Assembly (NCBI GenBank): GCA_900753975.1
Contig: CAAEBC010000054.1
Span: forward strand, 1 to 47,371
Direction of reading: 5' to 3'
From: Clostridia bacterium
GTDB lineage: Bacteria > Bacillota > Clostridia > TANB77 > UBA1234
DNA length: 47,371 bases
A program made the translations under genes and the position numbers. The notes beneath the pieces were generated by a model, which made no database searches, was not told where the DNA came from, and saw nothing but the letters and a program-made list of their open reading frames with translations. Shown piece after piece: positions 43,555-47,371 of this stretch (within the stretch, counting starts at the first letter, position 1; each line of letters opens with the position of its first letter).

Positions 43555-44715
43555 ATGGCAGAGCTTTCTTACATGCAGACTCAGCAGTTGGCGAACATCG
43601 CGCATGGTTTTGAAATTGAGGATGGTGTAGTAGACATTATTGAAAGTTTTGGTAGTGGTAGGATTAACGGTACTTACAAAGTTACCATTAGGCAAGGTGG
43701 TATTAGGTTTGAATATTTGTTGCAGCATATCAATAACAACGTTTTTCCCGATACTGCCGGACTCATGAATAACCTTACTTTGGTGACGGAATTTGTTAGG
43801 AGAAATGGTGGTGCTGCACTTAACTATATTAAGTGTCGGAATGACGTTTGCGAAGACCATAAGAATGGGCCATATATTTTTGTCGATGATACTTCTAAGC
43901 ATTGGCGCATGTACCATTACATCGATGCGGACGTTTATCCTTGCATTATCAACTCCAATCATGCTTTTATGCTTGGAGAAGCTATTGCTAATTTCTCTAA
44001 TTCGCTTGATGGTTTCGATACAAAGTGCTTGATTGAGACTATCCCTGATTTCCATAATACGCCTAAACGTTATAAGGATTTGCTTGTATCTGCTGCACAC
44101 GATACTATCGAGAATAATGCCAAACGTGTTATTCAAGTTAGAGAGTATGTTAAGGCGATTATGGATAAGGAGGACAAACTTGGTGTTCTTATGAATGCAC
44201 TTGAAAGTGGAGCAATTCCGTATAGAGTTGTTCATAACGACCCCAAGCTTAATAATGTCCTTTTTGATAAAGCAACGGCTGAACCGATTTGCATGATTGA
44301 TTTGGATACTATTATGCCTGGTACCAGTCTTTTCGATGTTGGCGATGCACTGCGTTCGATTGCGAATACTGCATCGGAAGACGATAAAACTACCGATAAC
44401 GTTTCTTTCTCTACTGAAATTTTTGAAAAATTTGTTACAGGATATATCAAAGGTATGTGTGGTAAGCTCACAACCGCAGAAATTGAGCTTATTCCTGAAT
44501 CGATTTGGGTAATCGCTATGGAACTTGGAATGAGATTTTTGAAAGATCATATCGACGGCAATAAATACTTTGCTACTGAATATGATGGTCAAAATCTTGA
44601 GCGAGCCAGAATTCAGCTGAAGCTTGCTGATTGTGTTTATGAAAAAATTAGCAGTGGTGAGCTTCATGGAATTGTCCACGAGATTCAGAGAAAGGTTGAT
44701 GCCTATGAGGTTTAG
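43555..44715 (+). CDS. Phosphotransferase, N-acetylhexosamine 1-kinase (NahK) like
   Basis: 386 aa, ATG after AGGAGG. Aminoglycoside-phosphotransferase kinase fold: the N-lobe is INGTYKVTI...FEYLLQHINNNVF, the catalytic loop VVHNDPKLNNVLFD (HxDxxxxN) and the metal site CMIDLDTIMPGTSLFDVGDALR. This pairing of HND.KLNNV and IDLDT.MPG is characteristic of NahK-type sugar kinases that phosphorylate GlcNAc/GalNAc at C1. Substrate is inferred. The coding sequence is visibly less A-rich than its neighbours and uses a CGG codon (43837), perhaps from high expression or transfer. Overlaps the next gene by 11 nt. Confidence 0.8.
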   Translation: MAELSYMQTQQLANIAHGFEIEDGVVDIIESFGSGRINGTYKVTIRQGGIRFEYLLQHINNNVFPDTAGLMNNLTLVTEFVRRNGGAALNYIKCRNDVCEDHKNGPYIFVDDTSKHWRMYHYIDADVYPCIINSNHAFMLGEAIANFSNSLDGFDTKCLIETIPDFHNTPKRYKDLLVSAAHDTIENNAKRVIQVREYVKAIMDKEDKLGVLMNALESGAIPYRVVHNDPKLNNVLFDKATAEPICMIDLDTIMPGTSLFDVGDALRSIANTASEDDKTTDNVSFSTEIFEKFVTGYIKGMCGKLTTAEIELIPESIWVIAMELGMRFLKDHIDGNKYFATEYDGQNLERARIQLKLADCVYEKISSGELHGIVHEIQRKVDAYEV

Positions 44716-44992
44716 ACGCAAGCATAAGATTATTCTGGAACTGGACATTAACAATGTCGAAGACAAGAGCCTTGAATATCTGGTTAGAAACTTTAAGGCA
44801 GACATACTTAATACTGTAATTAGTTTGAACACTAATTCGGATGTAAAGAGATTAGATATAGAAGTAAGCAAAGACGTTTTTAAAACTACTTTGATTGCTA
44901 CTATGTTAATTAAGATGACTAACAGAGATTTTGCAAGATTTCTCTGTACCATCTATCAAAAATATTCGAGCGATGCTTTGAGAATATTCTAA
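44705..44992 (+). CDS. Small basic protein of unknown function (95 aa)
   Basis: Not recognised. ATG 44705 lies inside the last codons of the kinase gene (ATGAGGTTTAG), so translation is coupled. N terminus MRFRRKHKIILELDINNVEDKSLEYLVRNFKADIL, then VISLNTNSDVKRLDIEVSKDVFKTTLIATMLIKM and DFARFLCTIYQKYSSDAL. No clear transmembrane segment. Conserved pairing with a sugar kinase would be worth testing. Confidence 0.65.
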   Translation: MRFRRKHKIILELDINNVEDKSLEYLVRNFKADILNTVISLNTNSDVKRLDIEVSKDVFKTTLIATMLIKMTNRDFARFLCTIYQKYSSDALRIF

Positions 44993-45010
44993 TTTATTGG
45001 TATAAAAAAG

Positions 45011-45043
45011 CGACTTTACTAAATTTAGTAAGGTCGTTTTTTT
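45011..45043 (+). terminator. Terminator of the kinase/95-aa unit
   Basis: CGACTTTACTA (45011-45021) pairs with TAGTAAGGTCG (45026-45036), then T7. Confidence 0.9.
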
Positions 45044-45202
45044 ATGCTAATATATTAAGCTTAATTCTCTAGTAGAATACATATAAAACCTTGGGTAGGC
45101 ACTAGATTTGCTTTAAAAGTTTTATATTCATTTTACTATAAAGTTTAAAGTCCTAAATATTGGTAAACAAATTATATTTTTACAAAAAAAATGCAAAAAC
45201 AA

Positions 45203-45232
45203 GCAGGATTTTAGAAATATTTGGAGTAATAT
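45203..45232 (+). promoter_or_regulatory. Candidate sigma-H promoter of spoVG
   Basis: GCAGGATTT (45203-45211, fits RNAGGAWWW), 12 nt, GAGTAATAT (45224-45232, one mismatch to RNNGAATWW). spoVG is a classic sigma-H gene in Bacillus. It is the main signal in the 301-nt gap 44993-45293. Confidence 0.55.
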
Positions 45233-45293
45233 TAATTTAGTTGGCATTTAAAGTGTCAACAACAACTAGAAATAGAAAGGACGTGCATTTTTA

Positions 45294-45575
45294 ATGGAAA
45301 TCACAGACGTAAGATTAAGAAAAGTAAATTCTGAAAACAGAATGAAAGCAGTAGCTTCAGTTACATTTGATAACCAATTTGTTGTACATGACATCAAAGT
45401 TATCGAAAGTGCTGATGATACTTTCATTGCTATGCCAAGTAAAAGAACTCCAAAAGGAGAATTCAAAGACATAGCACATCCAATTAATTCTGAAACTAGA
45501 GATATGATCCAAAAGGCAATTTTGGATGCTTATGCGAAAGCTGAAGATCCAGTTGCAGGACCAGTTGAAGAATAA
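45294..45575 (+). CDS. spoVG: Septation/RNA-binding regulator SpoVG
   Basis: 93 aa, ATG after GAAAGGA. MEITDVRLRKVNSENRMKAVASVTFDNQFVVHDIKVIES and AMPSKRTPKGEFKDIAHPIN are near-invariant SpoVG sequence. A small nucleic-acid-binding protein that affects septation at sporulation onset and, in other Firmicutes, virulence and envelope genes. Length typical. Single gene with own promoter and terminator. Confidence 0.97.
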   Translation: MEITDVRLRKVNSENRMKAVASVTFDNQFVVHDIKVIESADDTFIAMPSKRTPKGEFKDIAHPINSETRDMIQKAILDAYAKAEDPVAGPVEE

Positions 45576-45591
45576 TAAAGTAAAATTTAGT

Positions 45592-45622
45592 AGGTACCAC
45601 TTTTCGGGTGGTACCTTTTTTG
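45592..45622 (+). terminator. Terminator of spoVG
   Basis: AGGTACCAC (45592-45600) pairs with GTGGTACCT (45608-45616), then T run. Also lies after the convergent vanW-like gene. Confidence 0.9.
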
Positions 45623-45629
45623 TGTCTCA

Positions 45630-46382
45630 CTATACCTTATATGCTGAAACATTTACATTACCATTTAAACAAGTAACTTCAAATCTTATCCCATAACTAT
45701 TATTATTGATAAATCTAAAATCTAAATTGCTTTGTAAACTTATAGTGGCATCTTGATTTTTAGGAACATAAGAAACCGGAGCGCTATGGTGATGTCTTTC
45801 AGTAATTTCTACATTTTCTATATTTTTAACTACGTTATATAAAGTACTGCTGAGCTGACAAACACCGCCACCATATCCTTTTGTATGTGTCCCGTCACTT
45901 AAAAGAATAGTAGCTTCTTTAAATCCATCACTTGGTCCATAAGGTCCAACAGTATCGTTATAAGAAAAAGTTTCTCCAGGTTTAAGAATAAAACCGTTTA
46001 ATCTTTTACAAACTATCTCTATATTGTTTATTCTGTCTTTTGTGCTACCTTTTAATGGAGTGGAGTAAGAAGCAAGTTTTGAAGCATTATCTGTTGTTTC
46101 TGGAATAATTTCATTAATATCAATAATCTTACTATTATCAGTAGAGTCGTTATTATAATTTGATTTATCATCTTTATCGTTATTATCTACGCTTTTATCT
46201 ACATTTTTATATTGTTGAACGTAATCATCATAAGATAACCTTTCAGTATTTAGATTATGATTGTTTGTATCTTGGCTTGAATTACCAGAAGTATTTGGTA
46301 CATTTTCATCATTTTGGTTATTTTGACATGAAGTTAAAAAAAGTGAAGTGAGCAATGCCATCGCTAATAAAACATATTTCAA
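45630..46382 (-). CDS. VanW-family lipoprotein
   Basis: 250 aa. Signal peptide with lipobox LTSC, Cys19 as lipidation site. A low-complexity Asn/Asp/Ser-rich linker follows to about residue 100, then the VanW domain: LKPGETFSYNDTVGPYGPSDGFKEA and GYGGGVCQLSSTLYNVV, ending in a short beta-rich tail. VanW-like domains are wall-associated and of unknown reaction; a relation to L,D-transpeptidase-associated proteins is known. Anchored outside the membrane. GAGGTG precedes ATG. Confidence 0.9.
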   Translation of the reverse strand: MKYVLLAMALLTSLFLTSCQNNQNDENVPNTSGNSSQDTNNHNLNTERLSYDDYVQQYKNVDKSVDNNDKDDKSNYNNDSTDNSKIIDINEIIPETTDNASKLASYSTPLKGSTKDRINNIEIVCKRLNGFILKPGETFSYNDTVGPYGPSDGFKEATILLSDGTHTKGYGGGVCQLSSTLYNVVKNIENVEITERHHHSAPVSYVPKNQDATISLQSNLDFRFINNNSYGIRFEVTCLNGNVNVSAYKV

Positions 46383-46553
46383 TTAAATCACCTCATAAAT
46401 ATTTTTAGCCGTTTTAGAAAAAATATTTTATAAAGATTTCAAAATTTTTTACCAAATATCTTGTAAAATTATGTAATCTGAATTATAATATTCGTGTAGC
46501 GATTTGAAAAATAACGTTTTTAGTGATTTATAGAGTAATAGAGGAGGAAAAGC

Positions 46554-46871
46554 ATGAAAAACTTTTTGTCAAAATATTGGAAAAAAATTTTAATAGTGAT
46601 AGCTGCTATTTTTATTATAATGAATATTATGAGTAAGTGTGCTGCACCACATATTTTAACAACTGAATATGCCAAATATGGTTCGGAGCCAAAGGATAGT
46701 GTAAAGATTAATGCTGGTGAAGTTATATCAAATGTTACAAATGAGGTTAAAGATACACCACCTATTAGTGAAGAAATGGTCAGGATATGTTTGATTTTGG
46801 CAGGAGGATTACTACTTGCATGTATAATTTCTGATTTAACTACTAAAAAGGCTCCAGCTAAAAAGAAGTAA
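46554..46871 (+). CDS. Small membrane protein (105 aa)
   Basis: Not recognised. ATG after GAGGAGG. Transmembrane helix 1 at about 12-27 (ILIVIAAIFIIMNIM), a middle part facing outward (residues 30-72), helix 2 at about 76-92 (ICLILAGGLLLACII), and a basic end KKAPAKKK inside. It stands alone with its own terminator. Confidence 0.7.
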   Translation: MKNFLSKYWKKILIVIAAIFIIMNIMSKCAAPHILTTEYAKYGSEPKDSVKINAGEVISNVTNEVKDTPPISEEMVRICLILAGGLLLACIISDLTTKKAPAKKK

Positions 46872-46898
46872 CATAAGCTTTACATAATGTTTTATTTA

Positions 46899-46927
46899 AG
46901 AGTTTCTACATACAGAAGCTCTTTTTT
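46899..46927 (+). terminator. Terminator after the 105-aa membrane protein
   Basis: AGAGTTTCT (46899-46907) pairs with AGAAGCTCT (46914-46922) with one T-G, then T5. Confidence 0.85.
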
Positions 46928-47103
46928 ATTTGTACCATAGAGTAAAATGATATGGGGAAGATAATTTATTTCTAGTTATAAACGAAATATGTACGTAGAA
47001 TAAAAGCAGATTATAAAAATAATTAAATTTTTTAAATCGTAAAAATAGAAGACTTGACCGGGGTAAAAGTTTATAAATAAATATATATATGAGGAGTTGT
47101 AAA

Positions 47104-47371
47104 ATGGTAAGAAATGAAACGTTCCTTGAAAGGACATATAGAGAAAACAAAGATACTATAAAATTTGAAATGTTAGCTAAAAACTTTAAAGAAATACAAA
47201 GTTTTTAAAACTTTTTGAAAAAGAATTCAAAAATATTACAATTTTTAATATAAAAGTACAAATTGAGATAAACTGGAAAGATAAGAGCTGCAGATTTTAA
47301 TTATTTAAGAGTAGGTGGTGAGCTTACTTTTTATATAGATTTAACATTGCACAAAATAAAAGTTTCGTGCA
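47104..47371 (+). pseudogene. Broken gene at the right edge, family unknown
   Basis: ATG after GAGGAG opens 34 codons (MVRNETFLERTYRENKDTIKFEMLAKNF) to TAA 47206-47208. Protein-like sequence continues in other frames: LFEKEFKNITIFNIKVQIEINWKDKS, then ADFNYLRVGGELTFYIDL up to the window end. At least two frame changes are needed, so this is probably decayed; cut by the edge. Family not recognised. Confidence 0.45.

Noticed and set aside
43471..44952. 493-aa open frame on the minus strand opposite the NahK-like gene
   Set aside because: It has no recognisable motifs or ribosome site, and lies exactly antisense to a clear kinase gene with strong family motifs; codon-pattern shadow.

Overview
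The window reads as chromosomal DNA from an AT-rich, low-GC, endospore-forming Firmicute of the Clostridia type. The support is consensus -35/-10 promoters, AGGAGG ribosome sites, sporulation genes (spoVM, spoVG, a BofC-like gene) and the order spoVM - rpmB (divergent) - recG, which is also known from Bacillus. I cannot name the species.

Layout. 1-5520 is a polymorphic-toxin locus: the 3' part of a large repeat-bearing protein ending in a bacterial EndoU nuclease domain, its immunity gene, then a 1.55-kb tandem duplication carrying two broken toxin ends and four more immunity paralogues, each transcript closed by a hairpin. 5568-12888 holds helD, a yefM-yoeB toxin-antitoxin pair with a frameshifted toxin, a double-domain ThyX, a DUF1697 protein, an alpha/beta hydrolase and a GT4 glycosyltransferase. 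13088-16922 is accessory: a decayed RhuM gene, nitroreductase, small unknowns, an HExxH membrane protein, a DUF3795 protein and a UPF0173 hydrolase. 17179-20634 is nth(-), a 48-aa membrane protein, spoVM, rpmB(-) and recG. 20959-26940 is dnaG-rpoD, an SH3b protein and a frameshifted comEC. 27214-31802 is a BofC-like gene, two paralogous unknown proteins and a ClpE-type unfoldase(-). 32066-40689 is an ECF sigma factor with a small partner, scpB, addB and addA (the last two of these three-gene ends disturbed by frameshifts in scpB and addA). 40708-47371 is mreB, murC(-), a NahK-like kinase, spoVG, a VanW lipoprotein(-), a small membrane protein and a broken ORF at the edge.

Most unusual feature: three intergenic elements (20651-20841, 26995-27143, 32779-32937). 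Each has a nearly identical 87-nt core that folds on itself. Each core is enclosed in arms that are perfect or near-perfect inverted copies of each other (52, 31 and 36 bp), yet the arm sequence is completely different at each locus. A 4-bp stem at the tip of the core also varies in a compensatory way. All three lie in the same orientation, just 3' of a gene. I do not recognise this as a described element family.

Second theme: conserved genes broken by a single-base change of the same sign (yoeB, comEC, scpB, addA). This could be real decay or sequence error.

How the genes work together: recG, addAB, nth, dnaG, scpB and helD cover repair, replication, segregation and transcription recycling; mreB and murC serve the wall; spoVM, spoVG and the BofC-like gene serve sporulation. 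The rest is defence, competition or accessory metabolism.
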